Shown one piece after another: positions 1 through 10,329 of a stretch of 64,000 bases of DNA. The stretch's first letter is position 1. Every line of letters starts with the position of its first letter. The notes under the pieces were generated by a model that ran no database searches, was not told where the DNA came from, and worked only from the letters and a program-made list of their open reading frames with translations. This DNA comes from Monoplex corrugatus (Eukaryota; Mollusca; Gastropoda; Littorinimorpha; Ranellidae). Location: the NCBI GenBank assembly GCA_030674185.1, contig CM060312.1, forward strand, positions 35,381,862-35,445,861, given 5' to 3'. The translations under genes were made by a program, and so were the position numbers.

Positions 1-124
1 ATGGATTCTAGCACAGAGAAGAAAAACAGTGAAGAACAGTGAAGAAAAATTAGACATACACTAGAAATCATACAAAAACCAACCATCACTCTACCAAAAC
101 ACCACATTTGAACTTTTTGCCATC

Positions 125-415
125 TACAGACAAGTAGTCACACCATGTGCCCACCAGTAAGGGAGGGCTAGCAGAATCAGAGTCAGCTACACAGAAACCC
201 CATTGCATCTTACAAAGGCCAAGTTCAAACTGATGCTTTCACCAACTTGCTTGTACATTCAAGATGACCAGACAACTGAACATACACTGCTAAGATGTTG
301 GCTCTATCAAATGGAGCAACAGGAGACATGGCCAACTAAAACTCCTCTGACCACCAGAACAATGAGGAACTGGCAAAAATGGCCACATTCATCACCAGGC
401 ATGGACTGACCATGT
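125..415 (+). pseudogene. C-terminal tail of a non-LTR retrotransposon reverse transcriptase ORF (decayed)
   Basis: Read across two frames, the stretch gives the pattern 'QDDQTTEHTLLRC' (about 262-300), then 'TWPT' and an ending 'RHGLTM' followed by a stop near 415. This Cys-rich 'TTEHxLxxCPLY ... LT' ending is the usual C-terminus of LINE ORF2 proteins in invertebrates. The first Cys is lost and the frame shifts, so it cannot be functional. It lies downstream of the last LAMTOR5 exon found here, on the opposite strand. The family call rests on motif memory only; the clade is not resolved. Confidence 0.5.
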
Positions 416-958
416 AGGTGGTGAACAAAAGATAATCTCAGAAAAGTCTTGGGGGGGAAACAGAAATTGATTAGGATGATCAAAAACCTCTTCTTATAAC
501 TATAAGTTTTTCTTTCCTTTTTTTTCTATTAAGTATTCTTTGTTCATCATACCAATCTGCTTTCTCACACACAGACCAGTCTAAATTTTCAAATATTAAT
601 AACTGTCTAAAGTATCAGTTACATTACTGCCTATTTCACAACCACAGGCCTTGCATGAGGGCACAGCTGAGTTTCTGTATGTCCTGACAACATCAGTTTA
701 TATTTCTCATCACAGGTTTTTACTATAAATACATTGCTTATGTTGAACATCTGTTGATTATAGACATTCTCTACACATTCAGAAAGTGTAATGCTTTCGT
801 TCATCACAGGGTCTGATCATTTACTATAAATACATCGCATGCATTGGACACCTGCATCATACGTGTGCATATACGCAGGCCTACAAATACAATACAGGCA
901 GATACAGAGATGCCACAAGAAAACCCCAGACACAAAAGAAAACTATGAAGAGACTGAC

Positions 959-1076
959 CCATTATGTGATTCAATGACAATGACAGGGGTGGAGCCAGGC
1001 GGAGAGGTGAGGGAAGACGCCTGTTTGGCCATAGATGCTATGGGTCCTGATGCATGTCGAGATACCTGTCCTCGAG
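959..1076 (-). CDS. LAMTOR5: LAMTOR5 exon 3
   Basis: The acceptor TTTTTCAG is at 1084-1077. The exon encodes RGQVSRHASGPIASMAKQAS then SLTSPPGSTPVIVIESHN, matching the central helix and following strand of LAMTOR5. The donor is G|GTCAGT at 958. Without splicing, the frame meets a stop four codons later. Confidence 0.9.
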
Positions 1077-1172
1077 CTGAAAAACACACAGGTGAGAACA
1101 AGTCATTTCATGAACGAAAGATGGTCAACATTTGTGATGAGTGTGTGTGCGAGTGTGTGCGAGTGTGTGTGT

Positions 1173-1211
<39 letters not shown>

Positions 1212-3587
1212 TGTGTGTGTGTGTGTGTGTTGTGTTGTGTGTGTGTATGTGTATGTGTGTGTGCATGTGTGTGTGAGTGTGTTTACACATGCCTGTGTGT
1301 GTGTTCTCTAATCCTGCATGTGCCAAAAAAATAGAGAATTTTTTTTATCAAATAGATAGGTACAGCACAATAATAATAATAATATAAAATATTTTCTGAC
1401 AATCATTAAAATCAACCTTGCAATTGCATTCAAAAAAACAATCTATCAATGTCATTAGTTTAAAACACACCATGAAAACACAAACAACCAAAAATATTCA
1501 CAAACAAGACTGTTAAATCAGAGGATACTTTATTCAGTTTATAATAATAGCACACAATGTTATACATAAACACTTGAACAGTAACACACAAAAAAACATA
1601 CTGAACAACACACAAAAAATCACAAACACCATCATTAAATCAAAAGCTCTGATGCTGCTTTATAATCAATAATGGTACACAAGTATTACAACTTAACGAT
1701 GAACTCTTGAACCATAACATGAAAAGACAAGAAAGCAACAGAAATCTGTATTCACAGACAAGACAGATATACTAAAAGCTGCTCTATTATGGAAAAGTTG
1801 AATATTTCATTTGATGGGAGTACAAGTAAAGAATTGAAAACAAAATCTGTTCTCAACCCTACCTGTTAACATCAAACCATGCTGGTCCACACACAACGCT
1901 CCTACAACACCAGGTGAGCGGCATCTGAAAACAGAATGTTTAATAAGAATCAGTTTCAGCGTATTGTCAGAATTTAAATCAACTTCTTTGTCCACTGAAT
2001 AATCACATCATACATGAACTTGTGTGGAATTAAACAAAAAAACTTGTGTGGAATTAAACAAAAAACACAAAACAAACAAACAATGACTAAAATCAAATAA
2101 GGATGAAACAAAACACTCTGCTACAGACAAAAGGAATTTTGCTAAGGGAGTGTACTATAATTCAGGTTACAGATTTAAAAAGTGTATGCTTCACACAGAT
2201 CAGATATCAAATGTAATAAACAAAATAGTCACACCATTCTAATATCCCCTTTTTTGTGTTATAAACAAAATAAATCAAAAGAAAAATTCATCTCTAACAC
2301 AGGTATTTCTCTCATAGCAAATCTCTGTGCATGTGAGAAACCATGTTTACCAATTAACATGATACTTTTGATTTTTGCCTAGAAATCAATTTAATATATC
2401 TGGTTCTTATGCACACAATAGCTGTTGATCATGCAAAATAATGATAATGCAAAATAATGCAAACTGAGATCAATCTTAAATGTTTTCACAGTGGCGTCAC
2501 ATACCTCACGGTGTCACACTTTTCAAGTGCTTATATCTGTACAATATGAAATGTTACATTTGTGTTTTCTATCTTGTTTGGTTCCTTTGTTGTCCAACAA
2601 CCACAAGATGCAGCAATTATTTTGTATTTTTGTATATTTCAGAACTTTGAGCCATGTGGTGTCACACCGTGATGCACGCAACACCAAGATATATTTTCGA
2701 TTTATTATGCAAATTACTAAAAAACCAAATGAGACCCAGCTTTTTAATTTATGTTCCCTTAATCTACATTGCTTTAGCTTTCAAAATATGGCAAAAGTAA
2801 AACTATACCTCTGTCTTTATTTTTGACTGCTCTGCAACCTTTTAGTCACCAATTCTGGAGAACTAGTCATATATATATATTGGGGGCCATTTTATTATCA
2901 GTAACCTCCAGAGTGCCAAGAACACATAGTTGCATAATGCATATATATCTTATTTGCCAAGAACATACATTCACATCACATCAGCAGCTTTCCTAACCCC
3001 ATTTTTTAAACTGGGGAAGCCCACTTCACATAAATCAGAAAGCTTTGTCCATCCACATTAATTATGCATGAAGCCAGCAGCCAATCACACTTTCCTATGG
3101 TCAATGCACTGCAGTTTCTGTGTATACTTCCTTCAGAAACTTTGCTTTTTAAAATGGTTAATGACAAAACTTTGCCTGGGCCAAGTGCTGTGAGAAAGGC
3201 AGCATGTTGCCAAAGAGCCGAGCTTTTTCATCACAGCAGATGTTGGACAAGCATAATTTACATAATCTGTGACTGACCCAGACTCAAACTGTGCAACTAC
3301 TAGTCAATAAAGTTGGCCATAAAGGAGGAGAGATATGAGGAGGGAGAGGGAGCTTTGTTTATGTCAGTTACTGGCATTGAGCCAGCACATCAGTGTGGCC
3401 TGCATGGAGTTTGTAGCTAGCATTAATAGGACAATTCTGTGCAACACATGGGGATAAAACTTGTGCTCACCATAATGATATTGATAATGTAGTGTGTCAC
3501 GGTTTCTGTCTGATATTATAGTGATAACTGTGGAACTGAGAAAAGAAAGTGGTGGGTATTGCAGTGAGAGAGTGAGTGCATGTGTGT

Positions 3588-3653
<66 letters not shown>

Positions 3654-4395
3654 AATTCAGTTCTGTATACGTACATATGCCATAGGCCATAGGGTGAGGA
3701 AACATATTTCCATTACTTATATCTTCTTGGGATAGTTTGATTCCTTATACTAGGCCTACTACTAATCCAGACTGAATAACAAGAAACTGCATAAAATTTA
3801 CATCAATTTCATGTACAACTCTTCATTAACCAAATTGTCAAATAAATTTTCAACTATCATAGATCTATGCATTTTCCTTTCAGAAATTAAAGTTATGAAT
3901 ACTTTTATGCAATAGGCCAGTTTACACGCTAGATTTTTTAAATTACTACCCTACCCCAAAGACGTTCTAAATTAAATACAACTATTCTTCTTATAACTTA
4001 AGTCTTTGCCCTACCCACACAAAAATATTTGGCAAATTAAATCTTGCAAATGCAAACAGACAATATCATGAATAGGGGCCTAGGCCTATACTTGGCACCG
4101 ATGGCGAAGGGATTAAATCATCCTTAGTAGTAATAGTACTGGAGTCTTTCTAGATCGACGAAAGATTACTAGACTAACTATTATACATACCAACTGCCAA
4201 ACATGGGCGGAAAGCGATGAAGCATACTCTACTTAACTCAATGATTATTAATATGATTTTAATAAAATGTATGTTTCTACTTTCTGTAGCCAGTGTTACG
4301 AGTGTAGGACAATTGAATTGAATAAGAGTCGATGGTATTTACGTTTCTTCCATGTGCTTTTCCAGAGCTTTCTCCATTTTGCTTCCATCCATCAT
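959..4395 (-). CDS. LAMTOR5: LAMTOR5 (HBXIP), Ragulator complex subunit; three exons, 3' end missing
   Basis: LAMTOR5 is a small roadblock-fold protein of about 91 residues. As part of the Ragulator pentamer it anchors Rag GTPases to the lysosome for amino-acid signalling to mTORC1. Minus-strand exons are 4395-4343, 1924-1863 and 1076-959. Phases fit exactly: exon 1 ends in phase 2, exon 2 (62 nt) ends in phase 1, exon 3 (118 nt) ends in phase 2. Donors are GTAAAT, GTAGGG and GTCAGT; acceptors are TTTTCAG. Recognisable blocks are MEKALEKHMEET, SPGVVGALCVDQHGL and SMAKQASSLTS, then VIVIESHNG, matching human LAMTOR5 in order. The start is one of three in-frame ATGs (4395, 4392, 4377); the third aligns with the human start. 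About 71 residues are present from the third ATG. The exon for the final strand ('QKHDG...' region) was not found in 1-958. The gene sits among repeats with no operon-like partner. Confidence 0.92.
1135..1312. repeat. Interrupted (TG)n microsatellite in LAMTOR5 intron 2
   Basis: TG dinucleotides with GGTG, TGTTG and TATG interruptions. It lies just upstream (in gene sense) of the exon 3 acceptor. The open frames here are repeat artefacts. Confidence 0.9.
1863..1924 (-). CDS. LAMTOR5: LAMTOR5 exon 2
   Basis: The acceptor TTTTCAG is at 1931-1925. The first base completes the Thr codon of exon 1, then 20 codons (CRSPGVVGALCVDQHGLMLT) and one base of a Gly/Ala codon before the GTAGGG donor. This is the first beta-hairpin of the roadblock fold. 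Confidence 0.92.
1925..4342 (-). other. LAMTOR5 intron 1
   Basis: AT-rich intron bounded by GTAAAT and TTTTCAG. It holds a 24-bp tandem duplication (about 2018-2065), a clean (TG)n array at 3584-3653 and a short (AT)n at 2868-2881. The open frame at 2491-2826 has no recognisable domain and I do not call it a gene. Confidence 0.7.
4343..4395 (-). CDS. LAMTOR5: LAMTOR5 exon 1 (start codon, N-terminal helix)
   Basis: Begins with two ATGs and a third six codons later, giving MEKALEKHMEET, equivalent to the N-terminal helix of the human protein. It ends after 'AC' of a Thr codon at a GTAAAT donor (4342-4341). A stop lies just past the donor in frame, so splicing is required. Confidence 0.9.
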
Positions 4396-4664
4396 GACAA
4401 AACGAGTTGACCGCGGCTGTTTTGTGAAATGATGAACAATTCGTTAGAAGAAATACGGTGTTAAAAGAAGTTCAATTGAGTTTTCCGTACATCCAAACAT
4501 TTATCTTGTGAATATGGGTGGTGGATCACATTACCGGATGTTTGGATTTGCCCAAGACGAGATCTTTGGCTATACACACAGTAACTGACACTGAGTGATA
4601 AGTTAAAAAAAAGGTTAAAGGTCCCATGGTCAATATGGCCGTAGGGGCGGTGAACTGTTAAAGT
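4396..4664 (-). promoter_or_regulatory. Probable 5' UTR/promoter region of LAMTOR5
   Basis: This is the 270 bp upstream of the start codon. It is richer in CpG than the surrounding introns (for example CCGCGG near 4410 and several CG near 4530-4560). No TATA box or mapped start is visible, so the assignment rests on position only. Confidence 0.35.
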
Positions 4665-4759
4665 CAGGGCTGTTAGAGTTCAGCGATTTCGCGGAAATCC
4701 GCGAATACAGTGATCCCATTTCAGGGAAAGTCAAAGTGCTTCCGCGAAAGAAAAAAAAA

Positions 4760-4790
<31 letters not shown>

Positions 4791-5178
4791 CCAAGTTCTG
4801 TAAGGGAATAGTATAGAGAGCTCTCTTAAGTTGAACCTGCAGTACGCCTTGACATTAAGAATTATTGCATGAATACAAAAAAATTGAGTTTAGAATGACT
4901 TTCTAAAACCAAGTGTCATGTGGTTTCAGAAAGTTACTCTAAACACAAATTGATCCATTGATTTGTTAATTTTTTGTGAACTAAAAATTACCCAGTTTGC
5001 TGCCAGGATAGGCCCTCTGATTGGCTTCAAAATGTCATATTTTCAATTTTCGGCGGGGGGCTTCGCCCCCCTGCACCCCCCCACCGGGGCGTTGCCCCTG
5101 GACCCCACCAGGGCCTGGGCGGCCCCTGGACCCCGGCCAATTTTCAGGGAAAAACAGATTTTACCACTAACAGCCCTG
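4665..5178. mobile_element. 514-bp non-autonomous DNA transposon with CAGGGCTGTTAG termini
   Basis: The ends are a perfect 12-bp terminal inverted repeat: CAGGGCTGTTAG at 4665-4676 and its complement at 5167-5178. The six bases TAAAGT flank both sides (4659-4664 and 5179-5184), consistent with a target-site duplication. Inside are a poly-A tract (about 4748-4791) and a GC-rich region of small hairpins (about 5050-5145). No transposase is encoded. The CAG...CTG termini resemble hAT-type elements, but a 6-bp rather than 8-bp duplication leaves the superfamily open. Confidence 0.75.
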
Positions 5179-5699
5179 TAAAGTGAACGTAAATTAAAAA
5201 TACCCATACGCTCCCCCTACGCCCCAACTCACGCCACCGCTACCACCACCAGTGTCATGATTTATGGTGCTTCATTGTAAGTAATGAGACCACAGTTTCA
5301 GTGTGTGTTTTTTTTTTTTTTAAGCGGGTTGGCTGGCTCCTTTTAGAGCTATAAGCTAAAAATGTCTTGAGGCCAATCCTAGCCTACAACATAAAAATAG
5401 TACAGTTTGGTGTTCATCTAAATGCTCCAAATATTTTGACAGTGTCAGCTTAGATTTTATATGTATGCCTACTGTTCCCCACTCCGTCCATTTCAGGACT
5501 TTGCCAGAGCATAGGATTTTGATCAAGCTCAAAAGTGCCAGATAACAGATGGCAACGGAGTATGCAGAGCCCATAAGGAATTGTCTAAGTGCGATGGCTC
5601 CCTCTTCAATAAATACAAAAAATCTAAACTTTAAAAGAATCTTAAATGCTATGAAAGGAGTTAATTGTTCTTTCTGTTTAATCTTAATCCACTTTTTCA
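5179..5699. other. No gene recognised
   Basis: AT-rich sequence with a T-tract at 5310-5322. The part nearest 5700 may be the 3' untranslated tail of the neighbouring minus-strand LINE. Nothing else recognised. Confidence 0.5.
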
Positions 5700-7140
5700 T
5701 CACCTGTCTCACCTGTCGGTGTCACCAGGTTCAGTTTGGGCCGCTGCACTCTTTGACACCACCACTTCTCTCCAGGCCGCACTGTCTTGATTTTTGTGGA
5801 CAATTTCTTGGATATTTAGGCCATTGATGTTGGTTATGTTCTCGATGTATGAGATTGGAGGTCTGACTTTCTTCCTTTTTGCCATTGTTTTTCCTTGAAA
5901 ATGGTTGCTATGAGGTCCGTGTTCTTGCTGCATGACACATGGCCAGTGTATATTAGTCTTCTCTTGTTGGTGTCTGCTGGTAGTTTTCTGGTTTTATCAG
6001 GTTCTTCCAGGACACATTCATTAGTTCTTCTGTCTGTCCATTTGACACATAGTAGTCTCTGATAAAATCACATCTCTGCTGCCTCAATTCTTCTGCAATC
6101 AGAGTCCAGGCTTCGCAGCTATAAATCATGACTAGCCAGATGAAACGTTTTAAAAGTCCAATTCTCAGGCCATTTGGTATGCCTTTGTCTTTCCAGATGT
6201 TGTAAAGTTGGACCATTTTTTGCTTTGCTATTCCAATTCTTATTTTGATGTCTTTGGAGCACGTTCTATCATCAGTTTTTACAGAACCAAGATATTTGAA
6301 ATCCTTAATATTTTCTAAAGGAACTTTGTTAATTAAGATGTCCAGATTGTTTTCAGTGTCTTTGCCTTTGATATGTAGCACTTTTGGGTGTTTTTTGTTT
6401 TTGTTTTTTGTTTTTGTTGTTGTGTTTAAGTTTAGGCCAGCCTTGTTGCACGCTGAATCCACCCTGTATAGAATTCTTTTCATACTAGTAATGTTGTCTG
6501 CTAATAGTGCAGTATCATTGGCATAGCGCAGGTTTGTCAGCTGTTGTTTTTTCCTCCCATCTTTATGCTGATGCCTTCTAGATCTGCATCTCTCATGACC
6601 TGTTCTGTGTAGATGTTAAAGAGGTATGATGAGAGGATACAACCTTGTCTAACTCCCCTGTGGATGTTGAATAATTCACATTTATGATTTTTACATCTAA
6701 CTGTAGCCTTTTGGACTTTATAGAATAAGGCAATTAATGAAAAGAGATGCTTAGGAAAACCCATTTTGACCATCATGTTGAACAGGTGGAGATAAATGAC
6801 ACTGTCAAATGTTTTACTATAGCCTATGAAGGCGAGAAAAGCTTCTTTTTCAGTGCTTTTTTACTTTCTCTCTGTGTATTTGTAACACAAATAACATGTC
6901 AGTTGTGCCTCTGTTGGATCTGTATATGTAGCCTGCTTAGCAGTCAGATAGGTCTTCTATCTTGGCTTCATTCTGTTGAGAATAACTATGAGCAAAATCG
7001 TACTGGCATAGCTAATTGGGACAATGGTTCTGTAGTTGTTGCAATCTTTGACATTATCACTCTTATGAAGCATCACAAATGAATTGTCACTCTTGTGAAG
7101 CATCACAAATTCTTGAAGGTTCCAATCTGTTGGCCACTGC
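5700..7140 (-). pseudogene. RTE-like LINE, reverse transcriptase to C-terminus, decayed
   Basis: On the minus strand the order is an early RT segment ('TDWNLQEFVMLHK', about 7135), RT palm 'GVRQGCILSSYLFNIYTEQ' (about 6660-6600), the catalytic box at 6525-6514, the segment around 'FKYLGSVKTDD' and 'SCEAWTL' (6483-5953), and the C-terminal segment 'GRPPISYIENI' to a stop near 5709. The catalytic YADD reads YAND, and frames change near 6537, 6483 and 5945, so it is dead. A 30-bp tandem duplication sits at 7057-7110. The same family occurs in plus orientation at 47750-49260. RTE/'craniofacial development protein 2-like' assignment is by motif memory. Confidence 0.85.
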
Positions 7141-7292
7141 TTTTACAACAAAGATGGTGCGTTGCTTTTAGACCCTCTTTTCGATACCTTTAACACGGTT
7201 GAAGAACTTTAATACTATACATAAAAGAGAAACTCAGCGCAGAAACCAGCGATAACAACATGATGAACAACACAGAACTAGAAGACTTTGTG

Positions 7293-7478
7293 AAACTGTT
7301 GCCTATGATCTGACGTCTTTTTCACAAACTGTTGTCTATGATCTGACGTCTTTTTCACAAACTGTTGCCTATGATCTGACGTCATTTCACAAACTGTTGC
7401 CTATGATCTGACGTCTTTTTCACAAACTGTTGCCTATGATCTGATGTCTTTTTCACAAACTGTTGCCTATGATCTTCA
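7293..7478. repeat. 33-bp tandem repeat, about six units
   Basis: Units begin CTGTTGCCTATGATCTGACG at 7296, 7329, 7362, 7394, 7427 and 7460; the period is 33 except for one 32-bp unit. Each has TGACGTC or a one-base variant; the third junction makes the full palindrome TGACGTCA (about 7377-7384). The last unit runs directly into the truncated Penelope-like ORF. Confidence 0.9.
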
Positions 7479-8452
7479 CAGATCTTCACAGGAAACCAAG
7501 TGACGCTAACATGTACCTTCCCTTCAGATCCAGTCATCCCCGCCACTGTGTCCGAGCAATACCTCATGGACAGTGCCTGAGAATCAGACGGATCTGCTCA
7601 GAAGATGCAACATTCAAGAAGAGATGCACTGAACTGAAGGATCGCCTGAGAGCACGTGGCTACCCCAACAGCCTGATACAGGCTGCCATTGACAGGGTGT
7701 CCTCCATCCCCCGAGAATCCACCCTCAAGTTCGCCACCAAGCCCAAAGAGAATGCTAACAGAGTTCCATTCATCGTGACCCATAACCCCAGCCACCCTCC
7801 ACTGGCTATATGGCTGAAAGAAGGCACAGCCACGCTCCACACCAGCCGCAGAATGAAGAAAGCGATGCCTGCTCCACCCATGGTAGGAGAAAGAGCCAGC
7901 AAAAGCCTCAGAAATATACTCATGCCCTCCTGTCCCCCATTTGCCAAGATTCAGGGGAATACAGAAGCGGGCTGCAAAAAGTGCACTGCAAGGAGATGCA
8001 TCTTGTGCCTCAAACACCTCAGAGAGACTACAATGTTCAAAAGTGTCCGATCAGAACAGAATTTCACCATCAGGGACTCTATGACATGCAAAAGCAGAAA
8101 CCTCATCTACCTCATTGACTGTGCCAAATGCAAAGATGTGCAATATGTAGGAGAGACGGGACAGACTCTACAACACAGATTCTATGGACACAGATCGAAC
8201 ATCAAAAACTCAGACGAACAGAAGAGCACAAGAACAACAAAACCTGACTACAACAAGAAAGGGGTGGAGGAAAGAAGGGAAACGCTGGTGGCTCGTCACT
8301 TCCAGACCCCTGGACACTCCATTGAACACCTGAGAGTCACAGCCATAGAACATATCCTAACAGAAGATCCAAACAGGAGGAAAGAAAGAGAAAGGTTTTG
8401 GAGACACAAACTGCGCACCAACTACCCTCAAGGATTGAATGTGTGGGACTGA
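7463..8452 (+). pseudogene. Penelope-like element: C-terminal RT remnant plus GIY-YIG endonuclease
   Basis: A 329-codon open frame without internal stops. It opens with a segment like the end of a Penelope RT ('FTDLHRKPSDANMYLPF', then 'RIRRICSED', about residues 5-50). A Cys cluster follows (CKKCTARRCILC, near residue 170). The GIY-YIG nuclease spans about residues 212-320: 'LIYLIDCAKC', 'QYVGETGQTL', an Arg/His pair after it, and a C-terminal 'GLNVWD'. In these retroelements the endonuclease nicks target DNA to prime reverse transcription. The whole catalytic palm of the RT is absent, so the element cannot move itself. The 5' end fuses to a 33-bp satellite; the ATG at 7463 lies in that satellite and is probably not a real start. 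Confidence 0.85.
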
Positions 8453-8575
8453 CTCCAACCCTTCTCATGGTCCAATCTGCATGAGCTGCGACTGTACAGT
8501 GCCCAAAGGAAATCCCGCTCGACGCGATGAGGGAAGGAAGGACAATTTTACCTGTTAGCACACCCTTCACTTTAG

Positions 8576-8755
8576 CATGAGTGTGAGTGTGGGTGCGCGT
8601 GTGTGTATGTGTGTGTGTGGGTGCGTGTGTGAGAGTATGTGCATGTGTGTGTGTGTGTGTGTATGTGTGTGTGTGTTTGTGGGTATGTGAATGTGTGTGT
8701 GTGTGTTTGGGAGTATGTGAATGAATGTGTGTATGAGTGTGCGGAGGTGTGTGCG

Positions 8756-8803
<48 letters not shown>

Positions 8804-8815
8804 GGCGTATGGCAC
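8576..8815. repeat. Interrupted (TG)n microsatellite
   Basis: Long imperfect TG array with TATG, GGTG and GAATG variants, ending in a pure (TG) run at 8761-8796. Confidence 0.9.
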
Positions 8816-8999
8816 ACAGCATGACATCATAAAAATGACGCACAATAAAAATGACGCAAAATATTTCTACATAACTTCGTAATAGCTATGCTTTGTTAGT
8901 CGACATTCTGAGTTTCTTGATAAAGACTTTAAAGTCGAAAATTTGACCGCTCCACAAGGTGTTCGGGTGTTGTGTACAGTAAGAATAAAAGAGAAACTC

Positions 9000-9440
9000 G
9001 AAAGAAATCTGCACTATAGAGTCACAATTTCCCCAGTTTCCTTGAAAAGTTGTTTTGACAAAGTGTTTTAAATGCAATACAATACAAATTACTTCGCAAA
9101 ATGAACTTTTGGTTTTGATACAAATTATTGTTAAAAATATATTCGTGTGAGATGATGAAAATCTCTTAAAAAAGCAGGTTTTTTTGTTTTGTTTTGTTTT
9201 TTGTTTGTTTTGTTTTTGTTTTTTTATTTGTAAAATATTATTCCAGTTTTGCTTGTTCGACAGCCAATCAACAAATATGTCAGTGCACATGTACTGAACT
9301 TGTACTGATACTACACATGGATATGACTAGTTAAGTCTTTGAGTTAAGCTGATTGTGTTAAGCTACGGTTGTAAGCCTTGACTGTATGATAAGCACAAGA
9401 ATGCAGAAACAGGTACATTTCTTTCCAAATTAGCGGGTTC
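9000..9440. other. No gene recognised
   Basis: AT-rich unique-looking sequence with a T/G-rich low-complexity run at 9178-9235. Confidence 0.5.
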
Positions 9441-9635
9441 GTTGATTGATTGATTGATTGATTGATTTGATTTGATTTGATTTGATTTGATTTGATTTGA
9501 TTTGATTTGATTTGATTTGATTTGATTTGATTTGATTTGATTGGTTGGTTGGTTGGTTGGTTGGTTGGTTCGTTGGTTGGTTCGTTGGTTGACTGACTGA
9601 CTGACTGACTGATTGACTGACTGACTGAATGAATG

Positions 9636-9670
<35 letters not shown>

Positions 9671-9671
9671 A
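9441..9671. repeat. Compound GATT / TTTGA / TTGG / GACT / GAAT satellite
   Basis: Successive blocks of related short units: (GATT)n to about 9465, (TTTGA)n to about 9542, (TTGG)n with CGTT variants to about 9592, (GACT)n to about 9627, three GAAT, then (GATT)n again to 9671. Cryptic GATT/GACT-like words continue to about 10200. Confidence 0.95.
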
Positions 9672-10329
9672 ACTACCTGATCGGGAAATTGATTAATATC
9701 AATCTGATTAATTGTTTGTTGGATGACTTAGATTGACCAATCGATAAATGAGTAAGCAGTTTCACTGACTGGCAGACTGACGTTTAGGTATGTATGTTAG
9801 GTTGAATGACGTATTGAATAACTATCAAATGACTGATCGATCCTTCGCGTTAGTTTAATGAATAGACTGGACGACTGTTTGATGATTCGATTGGTTTTTG
9901 ATAAATAGTTGAGTATCCCGCATATCAGTTGAGTAATTAATCATTTGCTGCTCGATTGATGAGTATGTTCATGGAATGGTTATATGATTTCGCTTAAAAG
10001 TTGAATGGTTGACTGTTAGATCGATGAATGGAATGGTAATTTTATTGCTTGATTGGCCAGTGACTTAGTTCGTTGGTTGCCGGTAGTGATTATCACGTTC
10101 TTTATTGAATATTTGTTCGAATCAGTGAACGATGGATCTGTTGACTGTTTCATTGACGAAGTATAGATTGGGAAAAGAAGTACTGAACGTTACAATTTTA
10201 TTGATATAATTGTATTCATTGTAAAAGACAAGAATCACAAAAACCCTGCTTCCCTCACCATCCTATCACCCATTGTATTGTGGCCTAAGGTCGATGTGCA
10301 TTAAAACGCTCTGAGTTCCTTATCAAATT
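9672..10329. other. Cryptically simple sequence, no gene
   Basis: GATT, GAAT, GACT and TTGA words remain over-represented, as in the adjoining satellite, suggesting an older mutated extension of it. No coding potential seen. Confidence 0.6.

Larger units (their letters stand above)
7221..8999 (+). mobile_element. Penelope-like retroelement remnant (5'-truncated)
   Basis: The core is the C-terminal half of a Penelope-like polyprotein with a GIY-YIG nuclease (7463-8452). A 15-bp direct repeat, ATAAAAGAGAAACTC, lies at 7221-7235 and 8985-8999, bracketing the locus. Penelope-like elements commonly carry direct terminal repeats (pLTRs), so these may be what is left of them. A (TG)n array expanded inside the 3' region (about 8576-8800). 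The outer limits are inferred from the direct repeat only. Confidence 0.5.

Noticed and set aside
1035..1334. Overlapping Cys/Val- or His/Thr-rich open frames over TG/CA arrays (also near 3500, 8600, 16100-16700, 17600, 20200, 23000, 32000, 33500, 38000, 53400, 55200, 57700)
   Set aside because: They are translations of dinucleotide repeats in frames free of stops; no start context, motif or conservation.
2491..2826. 111-codon open frame inside LAMTOR5 intron 1
   Set aside because: AT-rich translation without motifs; GTGTCACA words recall the 41-43 kb element but no TIRs were found.
4496..4590. Divergent coding exon starting MGGGSHYRMFGFAQDEIFG upstream of LAMTOR5
   Set aside because: Only 24 codons to a stop, no clear donor, no recognised family; probably 5' flanking sequence.
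7293..7478. CRISPR-like array
   Set aside because: The 33-bp units are contiguous with no variable spacers, and the genome is animal; it is a minisatellite.
7598..8017. Minus-strand 139-codon and 95-codon open frames opposite the Penelope-like ORF
   Set aside because: Antisense shadows of the GIY-YIG polyprotein frame.
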